Part shown: positions 12,694-23,341 of the stretch, piece by piece
Layout of the letters: every line of letters starts with the position of its first letter
Position numbering within the stretch: position 1 is the first letter of the stretch
Assembly (NCBI GenBank): GCA_029531795.1
Contig: JAPEIS010000001.1
Coordinates: 682,001 to 746,000 of the forward strand
DNA length: 64,000 bases
Source of the DNA: Sclerotinia nivalis
Lineage: Eukaryota; Ascomycota; Leotiomycetes; Helotiales; Sclerotiniaceae
Direction of reading: 5' to 3'
Translations under genes and position numbers: made by a program
Notes under the pieces: generated by a model
Told to the model about the DNA's origin: nothing
The model's input: only the letters and a program-made list of their open reading frames with translations
Databases searched by the model: none

Positions 12694-15262
12694 TCATTCA
12701 GCCACACTATCCAGAACTATACACCTTACCTCCACACTCTCTCTAAGTGGTGCATCCGCCGGTGTATCAGGGTGTTGAAAAGCTGCATGTGCACACACTT
12801 GAAATTGGCATCTTAGCTCAGGAAATCGAATACTAATCATTGGAAAGACTTACTGTTTGCAGTGTGTCCATCCATGCTATCCCAGATCTTGATCATGGTG
12901 ACCTCATCTATCTCATGTTTATCGAGATAATACCACTTCTGCGCCTCGTTTCGGGTATAAGTTACGGTTTGGCCACGTTCTTCAAACTGGTGCCTCCACA
13001 AGTCGCAATTATGCACATCGAACGGTGACAAAGTCTGGAAGTCCATGGTAGCCAAAGGCCAATCCAACACCGGACCTCTGAGCGGACGCCATACACTATT
13101 GCTTTGGTCAAAGTTGATGCTTGGTCTGGGAGTGGGAGACTAGTTACTTGATCATTCTGATGCGACCTTTGAGAAGCGTATCTATACTTTCAGTGTCGCC
13201 AATGTTCTGCTTCACACGACGCAAAGCTCCTTTTCCTGATCTATATTTAATTTTTAGCAGCTAAGAGAGATGATACCATGCAATTCTTACTGGTCGCAAT
13301 GCACCTAAAATCTGTGAGTACATAATTTTTCAATGGATGTTGAGAAACAGGCCAGCTTACAACTGTAGCAGGTTGTTCTTTTCCGTTTGGATTCTCGCCT
13401 TTTTTCATAACCGGGTCCCTTTTTCGAACAGTGTGATCAAAGATGATGACCCTTGAAGCCCCTGTGAGCCTTTTAACCAACCTCTCTACCTCAGGGTAAT
13501 ACAAATCTCGGACCACTTCTTTGACGCCTTCCCTCAAGGCCTCCACAAGCTCAGGTGTCATGGTACCAGGATCATTGGCGTAGCAGAATCCGTTTTTGTC
13601 AAGGCTGAAATCATTTATACGCCCTCTCGCATTGATTACCGTCACTGAATGCTCGGCCCATTTGAAGTTCTGACTCTGGAAGCCTTCATCTGGCATTGAA
13701 CGATAGTATGGCTCCCCCTGCGATGAATCCCATGGCTCAAGAAAGCTCATTGTGGTGGAAACTTGGGATTCACTTTTCTGGGCACCATTTGTCAACTTCA
13801 GGGGTTCGTCCTTTACTTTGCTTTCACTGAGACTCATGAATTCATCTACCAGATGGCTTGACTTTGCGGTATTTTGATCTTCTGCTTCAGAGACCAGCGG
13901 CGTACCAGGTGGCGTTTGCAAAACTGTCACATCCGTGGCTTCCGATTCCCAAATTGGCACTAGCTCAATAGCACAAGGCCACGCATCTCGAAGGTGATAT
14001 ATATTCCGAACGTCCCATCTGGTTTGTCGTGCCAAACTTCTCCACTGGCTCTCATCTCTTTCCTCGCCGTTCGCACTAATTGCCATTGTTAAATCACCAT
14101 ACCTTGCCAATCGACCCATCCGACCATCAGTCAATAGCGATTCGAAAATTATCAGTCGGCTCTTTGGGCCACGGACAATAGCTTTCCGGATATTTTCCAG
14201 AACTTTGAGGGCTTTCGAGTCATCCCAATCATGTAAGCACCATTTCATGGTGTACACCTCAAAGGACGGGATTTTGAAGAGGAAATCCCCAACAATCAAC
14301 ATAGATGGCATAACTCGGTCGCCCACATCGGCGTATTCCCCGTTTGGGCCGTGAAAATTTTCAGTTGCGTGTTCAATCACTTTTGCTGTATCAAGGATAC
14401 CAGCTCGCATGCTCTTGTGCTCGCGTAAAAGGAGGGCAACTAAGCCGCCTCCTCCACCCCCGACATCGAGGAAGCACTCTTCTGCAATCTCTTCCCACGG
14501 GTAGTCTACTAAAATTCCAGGGGCTTGCGCTGCAGCGCCTCCGCTCAACGTTCGGTGAAGCCTGGAGAGCCAGCCTTGCTCGGTGAAATATGTGAACAGA
14601 TCTTTATCTGTATCAAATTGTATTTGTCCCGCCATTCGGGTGACATCCTTTCGGCACGATGCAGGTATCCCACGCGCCATATCGTAAAATTCATTGCCGT
14701 AGAGATCAACCCAGTTGTGCCATTGGGTCCAATGGTCCGACAGCAGCATTTCTGAAGTCGGGTTGTTTTTGTACTGGTCCGTGACAGCATCGTAGGTGAA
14801 GATGCCATCGTTATGAAGCATTCGCAAGACTTGACGCAAGCGGCGCGGGTGCGCATTTGCTTCTTCCGCCAGCTCAACCACGGTTCTTGGGCCATTGCGA
14901 AGGATGTCCGGGACATTGAGCTCAACGGCCGCGCAGAGACATTTAGTACTCAGGTAACCTTTCTTTTCGTTAACCTTTCAAATTCGAGATAATATCCTGT
15001 TTTGCTGGTTATACATACCAAGGAAATGGTCGGCCAGAACTAGCGAGCCGGGTTCAAGGAGCTGCTCAGTCTCATGCAATAAGTTTACTGCTGTTTTAGC
15101 AAGGCCTGCTATGCGTTTATCGGGTAACTGATTCTTGTTATGGCCGTGTAACATGGATTGTAACTCATCTTTCGCATCACCTTTGAGGAGTTTCAAAGTA
15201 GAACCTAGCGTTTCTATAAGATGGATGAGTATATGGTCCATCTTGGTCGTTGTTTTAGTCAC
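12694..15262 (-). CDS. O-methyltransferase fused to CmcJ/GA4 desaturase-like domain
   Basis: My six-exon model is 15262-15019, 14958-13361, 13304-13291, 13240-13148, 13095-12854 and 12797-12694. All junctions are GT-AG and all phases close, giving 764 residues. Residues 1 to about 417 are a fungal class I SAM-dependent O-methyltransferase: a winged-helix N-terminal part, the SAM loop LDVGGGGGG (245-253), and the catalytic His in CLHDWDD (His 324). This part is GliM-like. A low-complexity linker (about 418-484) joins it to a domain of the GA4 desaturase/AsaB/CmcJ family (about 485-764), with FDHTVRKRDP, the VHCDQS motif, INVWRPLRGP and a CAHAAF C-terminus. The 14-nt exon encodes the VHCDQ core. 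The first half would methylate a phenolic or hydroxyl group; the second is a putative oxidative (hydroxylase/desaturase) unit with unproven chemistry. Separate genes remain possible, but no stop or start intervenes. Confidence 0.88.
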
Positions 15263-15333
15263 AAGAAAGTTTTCATGTTGATTACTCGGGCTCAGGGGCT
15301 TTTATTGTGCTTTCTTTCTTTTAGCGTGGCTGC

Positions 15334-15344
15334 TCGGCTTCCGA
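15334..15344. promoter_or_regulatory. TCGG-N3-CCGA palindrome upstream of methyltransferase fusion
   Basis: TCGGCTTCCGA is an exact match to the TCGG-N3-CCGA site type attributed to GliZ-like Zn2Cys6 activators of ETP clusters. It starts 72 bp upstream of the methyltransferase ATG, within the 226-bp gap to the aminotransferase stop. Binding is inferred from sequence only. Confidence 0.7.
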
Positions 15345-15488
15345 GCATGCTCTCCTGACGCCCAACAAATAAATTGAAGATATGAAATTGAACACGGAAC
15401 CAGTTTGAGGCACATACTGTAAAACGTGATAATATTTGGTATTGGTTGTTGGAGCTAGCTCAATGAATGCCGTAGGTTATTTCCCGTG

Positions 15489-16940
15489 TTATGTATTTCG
15501 AACGGAGTTTACAAGATTTTTAAAAGTTTCGGGTTCTCTCATACAAACGCCCTTCTTGTTATTAACTGAATGTATTCTTCGCAATTCAGCTTCTGCCTCA
15601 AACACTTTATCCATGATTTCCAAAGCAGATGCGAGCTGTTGTTTAGGGATTGCAAAGCCAATACGTGCCCAACCCTTTTCGCTTTCGGGTCCATGATAAC
15701 CACGCCCACCACTCACTAGCACGCCCTCATGTTTGAGCCTCTGCACAGCTCGACCTTCTTCCTCCCAAGTCTTGCAATCTGGTGCTATTTGGGCAAACAA
15801 ATACAGGCCTGCATAACTTGGTATATATCGGAGGCGGTGTTTTTTTAACACGGAAACTACCATTGAGTATGCAACAGCCAGGCGGTCTGAGTTTATTGCA
15901 ATAAGCAAGCTGACTCGTGGTGAAGCAAGAATAGCAGAAGCACATATTGAGGAAAGGGTTGATGTCTGTGTGTGAGAGGCGAGAGCGGCACCTACTGCGA
16001 TTTCTTTGTTGCCTTGAGTAATTGCGCAGCCCTAAAATATGAGTGTCAACTGTAAGGAGAGTATCATACAAGATGATGATGAATGTTCACCTACCATTCT
16101 AACGCCGCTTTGCCCAAAGTCCTTACTCGTACTCCAGACCGTATGCACCCGAGATAAATTGCAACCAAGACCAGCGACATCCACGGACAGAACCGAGATA
16201 AAAGGGACAGGCTCCGCAATCTCATGACACGGGAAGGTCGTCATGGCATACACCTCGTCCGAGATGTAATGAATATTTCTCCGCTGACAGAAGCGAAGGC
16301 ACTCTTCTATACACTCGCGGGGGTAGCATTGTCCAAAGGGATTATGAGGATTGCAGATCAGTAAGGCCCTGATGGGAATTGTTGCACTATCGAAAGCATG
16401 TTCGAGTGCGGGTATGAGGGCAGTGGTGAGAAGTGTGGAATCCAAATCAGATGTCACAACAGACACAGGTATGACCGATGATCGCGCTTTAAACTGGAAA
16501 TCAAAACCACTCCAATACGGTCCTGGTACCAGGATTCCATCCCCTGGATCACACACATTGTAAAGCAGTGCATCAATACAACTCGCAGCGCCCGGTGCCG
16601 TCGCTATGTGCGAGACCTCGACTTGGATTTTCGGATTGAAGTGCGAGTTAAGGAATGCCGCGAACGAGTCCAATATCTCGGGGAAGCCGGCAAACGCTCT
16701 GGGATAGGACAAGTCCTCGGGTTTGAGATTGTTGACAATAGCCTCTTTGCAGATCTCGATGAGTTCTGGCCGTATGAGCCAATTTTCTGCTGATGCTAGG
16801 TCAATTAGCCTTCCTTCTGATCTTGCAGTGACCGCTGCCGTTATTTTTGGCATGATTTCGGCTACATTTGAAGCGCCCCGAGAGGACATTCGGACAGGGT
16901 TGAAACCCGGTTGAAAGACTTTGGCATCTTGCCCGTTCAT
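15489..16940 (-). CDS. gliI-like: PLP-dependent C-S lyase, ACC synthase-like aminotransferase (GliI-type)
   Basis: There are two exons (16940-16095 and 16031-15489) joined across a 63-nt intron, giving 462 residues. The fold type I signatures are present: NPHNPFG (about 197-203), SDEVYAM (Asp 228 and Tyr 231 contact the cofactor), the Schiff-base lysine in TSKDFGQSG (Lys 273), and a C-terminal ARIGFA Arg that anchors the substrate carboxylate. In ETP pathways this family cleaves the C-S bonds of the bis-cysteinyl intermediate to give the dithiol, using pyridoxal phosphate. It shares a 241-bp divergent promoter with the ABC transporter. No breaks were seen. An ACC synthase-like enzyme of other specificity is the alternative, but the neighbours favour the ETP role. 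Confidence 0.9.
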
Positions 16941-17059
16941 TTTTGGGCTTAGTTATGAAATCGAGAATCCTATTTTGTCTGTCTCTTCCTTATTCTATGG
17001 TCTTATACTTATATTCTCTGACATTAAAAAACTTGCTAAAATATTTGCGGTTTCTCGAG

Positions 17060-17070
17060 TCGGGAACCGC
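17060..17070. promoter_or_regulatory. Near-match to TCGG-N3-CCGA in divergent promoter (first)
   Basis: TCGGGAACCGC matches seven of the eight fixed bases. It lies in the 241-bp gap between the divergently transcribed C-S lyase and ABC transporter genes and contains the CGG-N3-CCG core expected of a Zn2Cys6 dimer site. Confidence 0.5.
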
Positions 17071-17088
17071 CCCCTCAGAAGAGTGTGC

Positions 17089-17099
17089 TCGGATCCCGG
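17089..17099. promoter_or_regulatory. Near-match to TCGG-N3-CCGA in divergent promoter (second)
   Basis: TCGGATCCCGG matches seven of the eight fixed bases, 29 bp (centre to centre) from the site at 17060. Paired sites in a shared promoter could serve both flanking genes. Confidence 0.5.
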
Positions 17100-17181
17100 A
17101 GATCGTCTTCATACATAGTCCATACAATATCTAATCTAGTGCTGCTCAAAATCAAGGCTTTTTAATTTTAGCTTTCGTAAC

Positions 17182-20171
17182 ATGGCTATCCAGTTGTCCT
17201 CCGCACTTCAATATGCCTACCCGACAGGGTTGTGTATCACCCTGTCAACGTCACATCTCTTTTCGTACTTTCGCAGCAGGCCCAAGAACGAATCTTTATA
17301 TTCTAAAACCACTTGTCAAATTATTTGGTGGTCCCAGTCAGGCTTGTTAATCACTCTGGTAACATAAAATGCCTCGTTGCTTGCTTCCTTTCATTTCCAA
17401 GGCTAAAATATCCTAGTTGGCAAGCATAATCGTTGTTATCCTTGCGTTCTGGCAGGACATCAATGATCAAAGTGCGTATCAGTTATTGCAAGCAAAATTG
17501 GTAAGTGGATTCTGGCCTTTGATATTACTACTGTTGATCATGAAAAAAAAAATTTAGGCTTCATTTATTGCACTTGAAGTTTTCTTTGGCTCAGGTCTCC
17601 TGCCGGATCCAGATGGTCCTTTTCAGCCAGGAAAATCAAACTGTCATGTCTGGCTTGTCGCTATCATGTTTGAAACTTCCATTAATATAGTTGATAACCT
17701 TCCAGCTGTCGGTCAAATGCGACTCGGACTTATTACAAGAGTCCTTGGGTGTCTGAGAATGTTCATTCTTGCCTTGATGGTTGCGACTTTTGTGTATCAA
17801 GAGAGGAGAAGGATATCGAAAGCATCTGGGACGGATGAAGAGAGTGCGAGTCTTCTTAGGAATGATGCCTCCTCAAGTTACGGCGCTACAAAAAGCTTAA
17901 GGGCCCAAGAATCGCGAGGAGGGGGTAGGTGGCTTGACTACTTTGATGGGTTCCGACGGTTATTCCCATACATTTGGTAGGTATTCAGTCCTTCATCAAG
18001 ACATGGAAAATTTACAATCTACAGGCCGTCAAATTCGAGACACCAACAGTTAATTACGGTCTTCTGCTTCGTTCTCCTCATGCTGCAACGTGTTGTTAAC
18101 GTTATGGTTCCCCTTCAACTTGGTATTCTGTTTAATAGCCTCAAGGTCGGCTCAATGCCCTATAGACAGATTGTTCTTTACTGTCTATATCGAGGACTTC
18201 AAGGCCAACAGGGTGTCATCGGATCCCTTCGAGCCATGTTATGGATTCCCATTAGCCAATCGCTCTACCGTCGACTTACATACGCTACCTATTCCCATGT
18301 TTTACTCCTATCCTTAGACTTTCATCTCAGCAAGCGGATTGGAGAAGTCATGAGTGCATTAGGCAAAGGCGGTGCTCTAAATACGTTCCTAGATGGTTTC
18401 GCGTTTCAGCTATTTCCTATGGTCTTTGACCTGGCAATTGCCGCCATTTGGTTGTTCATCCGTTTCGATGCCTTTTATTCTATTGTTGTGATAACCGTTA
18501 TGTGGAGTTATGTATTTGTCACCATATATATGGCTAAGTATAGAGGCAAAGCGCGAAGAGAGATGGCTACAAGGGAGCGGAATATGGATGCTGCTAAGTA
18601 TGTATAATCGTTCATTCCCCAACTTCGAATGTCAACACGCTAAAAATCATGGCATGAGCAGAACGGATACCATCATGGCGTATGAAACAGTTCACTACAA
18701 CGGGGCATTTGCTCTTGAAACTTCTAGGTTTCGCCAACTTGTCAAGGCATTTCAAGCCTCTGAATTTGCTGTTCTCTTCTCTTTGAATGGTTTGAACGCT
18801 GCCCAAAATGGTATTTTCATTCTTGGTGTGATTCTAGTCTGCCTTCTATCAGCATATCAAATCTCAATCGGGGTCCATCGCGCATCTGAGTTTGTTACAC
18901 TCATCACTTATTTTGCGCAACTCCAAGCGCCACTTGCGTTTTTTGGGAGTTTTTACAATCAAGTACAGAACAACCTTGTAGATGCAGAACGAATGCTTCA
19001 GCTCGTAAGTCTTGACAAACATTTAAGTTTTGCGAATTCCTTTAGTTTTCACTAACCATTTGCTGGATGGTAGTTCAACAGCAAACCCGATGTTGAAGAT
19101 GACCCGGACGCAAAGCCAATAGGCTCCTTCAATGGTCATCTCAAAGTTGACAAATTGACCTTTTCTTACAGCAACGGACGCCGAGTTCTCGATGACATAT
19201 CTTTTGATGTGCCCTCTGGAACGTCAACGGCCATTATAGGCGAAAGTGGTAGCGGGAAATCAACCAGTAAGTACCTTCGAATTTCAAATTTTAGACCCAA
19301 AAGTCTCAACACTTTTGATTCAATATCTTGATTACGCTTTATACTCCCATCTTCTGTTGGAATACGTAGTTCTGACTTCCAAATGTGCTAGTCCTCAAAC
19401 TTCTTTTCCGCTTTTATAACCCTGACGAAGGGCAAATTTGTGTTGATGATGTCGACGTAAGAAAGATCACCATCGATAGTCTAAGACAAAAGATTGGATT
19501 TGTACCGCAAGATACGGTACTATTCAATGAGTCGATTCAGTACAATCTGCTTTATGCGCGGCCGGATGCGAGTGAGGCGGAGGTCTTTGACGCGTGCAGG
19601 GCAGCGAGTATTCATGAAAAGATTTTGGGTTTTCCGGAGGGATATGCTACCATTGTTGGGGAGAGGGGTCTTAAGTTATCTGGGGGTGAGAAGCAGAGGG
19701 TTCGTATTCTCAGTTTTGATCCAACTTTCTTCGTAGTGGTCTCTTCCTATTTTTTTCACCAAGACTTACTCATTATAAACTTCCAGGTGGCAATCTCCCG
19801 AGCCATCCTGAAAAGTCCCCAGATTATGTTGTTAGACGAAGCGACTGCATCATTGGATACGCACACGGAAAAATTGATCCAAGGCGCTTTAGAGAATGTC
19901 ACGAGAGGTCGAACCACAATAACTATCGCGTGAGTAACTGCGTTTTTCTATGCTATTTATAAATGATGATTAATCTGATATTGTATCACATAACAGACAT
20001 CGACTTTCAAGTATTACTCATTCAGACCAGATACTGGTACTTCATATGGGGCGTATTGTGGAAAGAGGAACTCATGCAGACTTGCTTGCTTTGAAAGGGA
20101 GATATCTAGATATGTGGGAGAACCAGACAGATACAGAAGACAAAGTGAAGTTTCTTGGTCAAGATCTTTAA
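17182..20171 (+). CDS. HMT1-type half ABC transporter
   Basis: The nine-exon model is 17182-17358, 17417-17500, 17558-17976, 18025-18597, 18662-19004, 19074-19266, 19392-19699, 19787-19929 and 19997-20171, all with consistent phases, giving 804 residues. An extra N-terminal hydrophobic region (about 1-170) precedes one six-helix ABC exporter domain (about 230-520), where [20 protein letters not shown] is typical of the ATM/HMT family. The nucleotide-binding domain has Walker [10 protein letters not shown] (about 588-596), signature LSGGEKQR (692-699), Walker [13 protein letters not shown] (Asp 716, Glu 717) and the H-loop His 748. Family members such as fission yeast Hmt1 work as dimers at the vacuole on glutathione- or phytochelatin-type thiols. 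Beside ETP genes it may move glutathione conjugates or finished product; the membrane and cargo are inferred. It converges on the next gene. Confidence 0.92.
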
Positions 20172-20293
20172 GGAACCACAATTGCTCTTATTGGTATCTT
20201 GTGCGCATTTCTGACAGAGATAAGGACAGTACTGAGCAGCAACACAAAACTTGAACCCCTTACTCAACCTCAATCGATTATTTCTTGTTAAGT

Positions 20294-21227
20294 TCATAAT
20301 TTGCACAATCCCTTCTCCCCTATATAAAATAATGGCTGTCCTTCGAGATCGAGCCGTCGCTGGAGGGGAGGTGCTCCAATCATCATGTCCTTGCCTAATC
20401 CATCACCCCTCCCGAAAACAGGGGCAAAGAAAGTATCATGTGTCCACCAAACCATTAAAACAACAGAACGAACAAGCCAGATAACCCATGAGGGTGAACG
20501 TCCATCGCTACTCATGGTAGCATTAGTAATTTTCTCCATCAATCCCATGATAGGTCCCCAGATAGAGAGAAAGATCGAAGCGCCTAACTTGCCTCGCTTG
20601 CTTGAAGGTGGTGGGTATACTTCTCGGGACTCCAAATATCCTTGGTACGAATCCGGCATTTGATTTTCTCGCGAGCCGGAAGTGATGATTTGCTATTTTA
20701 CTGCTTAGTTTAACCAAACTCTATATGCCTGGAAGCCGAAAAAGACTCACCATGTAACGCTCGCTTGGTAATGGCCACGGTACCCGTTCCATCATGGGCA
20801 CCACCACCAGCGTTCGTACTTTAAGCATTGGCCCGGTCGCTTCTCTATCCTTCGCTGTAAGTGGCACAGCATCAAGCTCGATATCGGTGTACATGATTCC
20901 ACCGCCTTCGGATGCCAGCATGTGGATGTATTGTTCCTGTGTAATCAGGTAGGCGACTCCGAGTACGTTTGGTGTACTACGCCGTTTGCCCCGACTCCCA
21001 TTGAGTGGGTAATCAGCAACTAGTTCTTTTACTCGTGGTATGATTGACGTGAAACTAGGCTCGGAATATGGTATGCCAGGAATATTGAAAGCGAGAGTCC
21101 AGCCGGGGACCTGGACACGTGCTGTGGCGAGGGGGTGAATGCCACGGCCGCCGGTGAATTTGGCAGTGGACATGTTTGATCCATAGGCGAAGTACCAGAG
21201 TACTGGGGCTAAAAAGGGATTTTCCAT
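20294..21227 (-). CDS. gliK-like: Gamma-glutamylcyclotransferase-like protein (GliK-type)
   Basis: There are two exons (21227-20751 and 20692-20294), giving 291 residues. I chose the ATG at 21225-21227 because the fold begins at once with VLWYFAYGSNM, the glycine-loop motif of the family (Tyr 15 to Met 19). An in-frame ATG at 21413 would only add a poorly conserved leader reaching into the promoter. The likely catalytic Glu is in ASEGGGIMY (Glu 107). In ETP biosynthesis this step removes the gamma-glutamyl groups of the bis-glutathione adduct. The second exon encodes a tail with hydrophobic segments (GASIFLSIWGPIMGLM and WVIWLVRSVVLMVWW) and an APVFGRGDGLG stretch, suggesting membrane association. 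It is divergent from the dipeptidase, with 303 bp between starts. Confidence 0.88.
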
Positions 21228-21318
21228 AGCGCATGTTCGAACTAAGAATATGGTTGAGGAAGTCTTGAGTCTGTATTTCAATCTAGTGGGTTTTCCTATT
21301 TGACAGCAGCCGAGAATT

Positions 21319-21329
21319 GCGGGGGCCGA
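21319..21329. promoter_or_regulatory. Near-match to TCGG-N3-CCGA between GGCT and dipeptidase (first)
   Basis: GCGGGGGCCGA matches seven of the eight fixed bases and keeps the CGG-N3-CCGA core. It lies in the divergent promoter of the cyclotransferase-like and dipeptidase genes. Confidence 0.45.
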
Positions 21330-21337
21330 AAGCACAG

Positions 21338-21348
21338 ACGGGAACCGA
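21338..21348. promoter_or_regulatory. Near-match to TCGG-N3-CCGA between GGCT and dipeptidase (second)
   Basis: ACGGGAACCGA matches seven of the eight fixed bases, 19 bp from the preceding site. Its CGGGAACCG core is identical to that at 17061-17069 in the other divergent promoter. Confidence 0.5.
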
Positions 21349-21530
21349 GCCGAATTGGGAAGGCTTGGTAAGGTATCGCAATTGAATGCACATGATTGGA
21401 GTTGTAGAAACAATATTCAGCAGTAGTTCTAGACCTCATTTGTGAAAAATAAGATTATAACTCTTAAGATCACCTTATGAGGGACCTTTCCATCCACAGG
21501 GGAAAAGATAGCTAGAGGCGACACAATATA

Positions 21531-22897
21531 ATGATACGAAGCGAGAAACTCTCCTTTTTGCTGTATATATCAATTGCCGCCACCTTATCTTTGACATATG
21601 TGTTCTTCCATAACTTAGACAAGCTTATATGGAGTTTCTCCTTGTCGTGCAGATATACCCATGCACCCATAAGCCGCATTGTTGACTCTATCCTTCGCGA
21701 TGTGCCTCTTATTGGTATGCTTCTATCGACCCCAACGCAGCAAAACTGACAATGTTACATTAGATGGACATGATGATTTCGCTATCTGGCTCCGTGTCTT
21801 CCACGGAAATCATATCGACTTCAATGCGTCGAGCGACCTGGATGGGATGGTAGATTTCCCCCGTATCCGGTATGGCCGTCTGGGTGCCCAATTTTGGAGC
21901 ATCTATGTCCCATGGTAAGATCACTTACTTTAATTTCTCTGCTCTCCATCAACAGCATGTCATACCTGCCTACTAATTTTATGACAGCCCTAACTACCAC
22001 AACGATTTCTCCTCCCAAACATACTTCGAGACCATACACGACACACTACAACAAATCGATCTAATAAACCGTTTAATTGCTGCCTTCCCATCGCATCTTC
22101 AACACGCATTCTCTGCCGCCGATGTACAATCCAATTTCAAGCACAACCGCCAAGCAGTTTCGAGCCTAATGGGCGCCGAGGGTCTGCATCAAATCGGCAA
22201 TAGTGCGTCCGTTCTGCGCCTATATTATCGTCTCGGCGTACGATACGTGTCCCTCACGCACGACTGCAATAATATCTACGCCGATGCAGCACTTGCCGCT
22301 CGCCCGGTACACGGTGGACTCTCAGATCGAGGTCGCGAAGTAGTACGCGAGATGAATAGGCTAGGCATGCTCGTTGATCTAAGTCACACAAGTGACGATA
22401 CCATGCGAGACGTCTTGAAAGTCACTCTCGCACCTGTGATATTTTCTCATTCTAATGCGCGATCTTTGTGCGACCATCCAAGAAACGTACCTGATGATAT
22501 CTTGGATCTAATCGAAGAAAATGGGGGCGTGGTCATGGTGACGTTCTATGCTGCGTACACGAACTGTGAAGCGCCGGCACAAGCTAGCCTTGACGATGTT
22601 GCAGATCATATGATGTATATTGGGCGACGGATCGGGTTTAGGCATGTGGGAATTGGTTCTGATTTTGACGGTATGGCAGGAGGACCGGAGGGCTTGGAGG
22701 ATGTGAGCAAGTATCCGAATTTAGTTGCTGCATTGGTTGAGCGAGGCGTCAACACTAGAGATATCAAAGATGTGATATCGGGAAATGCTCTGAGGGTTCT
22801 AGCGGAAGCAGAGCGTGTGGCAGAGGGGATTAGCCATGTCGAGCCGTTGGAAGACAATGTGAAGTCCATGCCGCACCTCCCTACCTCGAGCCTATAA
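21531..22897 (+). CDS. gliJ-like: Membrane dipeptidase (GliJ-type, peptidase M19)
   Basis: There are three exons (21531-21714, 21764-21914 and 21988-22897), giving 414 residues. A hydrophobic N-terminal stretch (about residues 7-28) could be a signal anchor. The M19 zinc ligands are visible in order: HxD in DGHDDF (His 64, Asp 66), the bridging Glu in LMGAEG (Glu 176), LVDLSH (His 245), IFSHSNAR (His 266), and the catalytic/binding Asp in GSDFDG (about 337). In ETP pathways this enzyme trims glycine from the Cys-Gly arms after gamma-Glu removal, giving the bis-cysteinyl substrate of the C-S lyase. It starts opposite the cyclotransferase-like gene, so the two consecutive steps probably share regulation. 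Confidence 0.92.
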
Positions 22898-23341
22898 ACT
22901 AAATCTTCATTTTTCTACTATCAGAATTCAATGCCAAGAAAAATGTAAATGTCAAGTTTTATACCATTACTCATTTTCATGCCCAAATAGCTAGCGTCAA
23001 ACTTTTTCAATGATCTGTCATTATGGAGGCATAGCTTATAGGACTAGTATCCGGGTAAGCTCCTGGTAAGTCAAAACTAGCTTCCGGCGAAGAAAAAAAT
23101 TTGATGTGTGTGCACTATACAGAATGTGGACTAGGACCTATTGCCGCTAACGAACTAAATAACTAATTAACACATTGGAAGCTAGAGTGACAATGAGGTT
23201 GAGACTGAGTTTGTAGAATGGAAGGAGTCATGAAAAGATTTAATAGGATTCAATACTAAGTGGAAATATCCATGCCATTCAGTTCTGATACGATGATCCA
23301 TTTTCCTAAAACGAATGCATACAATAGAGTAAATCATCTCT
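22898..23341. other. Convergent intergenic gap, nothing recognised
   Basis: This is about 444 bp between the convergent dipeptidase and glutathione S-transferase genes. I see no open frame, repeat or RNA gene; it presumably holds both 3' untranslated regions. Confidence 0.5.

Noticed and set aside
12837..13070. Separate small minus-strand gene
   Set aside because: It is exon 5 of the methyltransferase/desaturase-like fusion; GT-AG junctions on both sides keep the frame and the family motif continues across them.
13247..14881. Methyltransferase starting at 14881
   Set aside because: This would start at a GTG inside the N-terminal domain; a first exon at 15019-15262 splices in frame and supplies the missing dimerisation region.
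16032..16227. Plus-strand frame and divergent C-terminus within the aminotransferase
   Set aside because: The apparent end of the first minus-strand frame is intron read-through; the frame continues after the acceptor at 16032 with the expected ACC synthase-like C-terminus.
21228..21413. Upstream ATG at 21413 as start of the cyclotransferase-like protein
   Set aside because: The extra 62 residues lack family similarity and would cover the divergent promoter and its paired CGG-N3-CCG sites; the fold starts right after the ATG at 21227.
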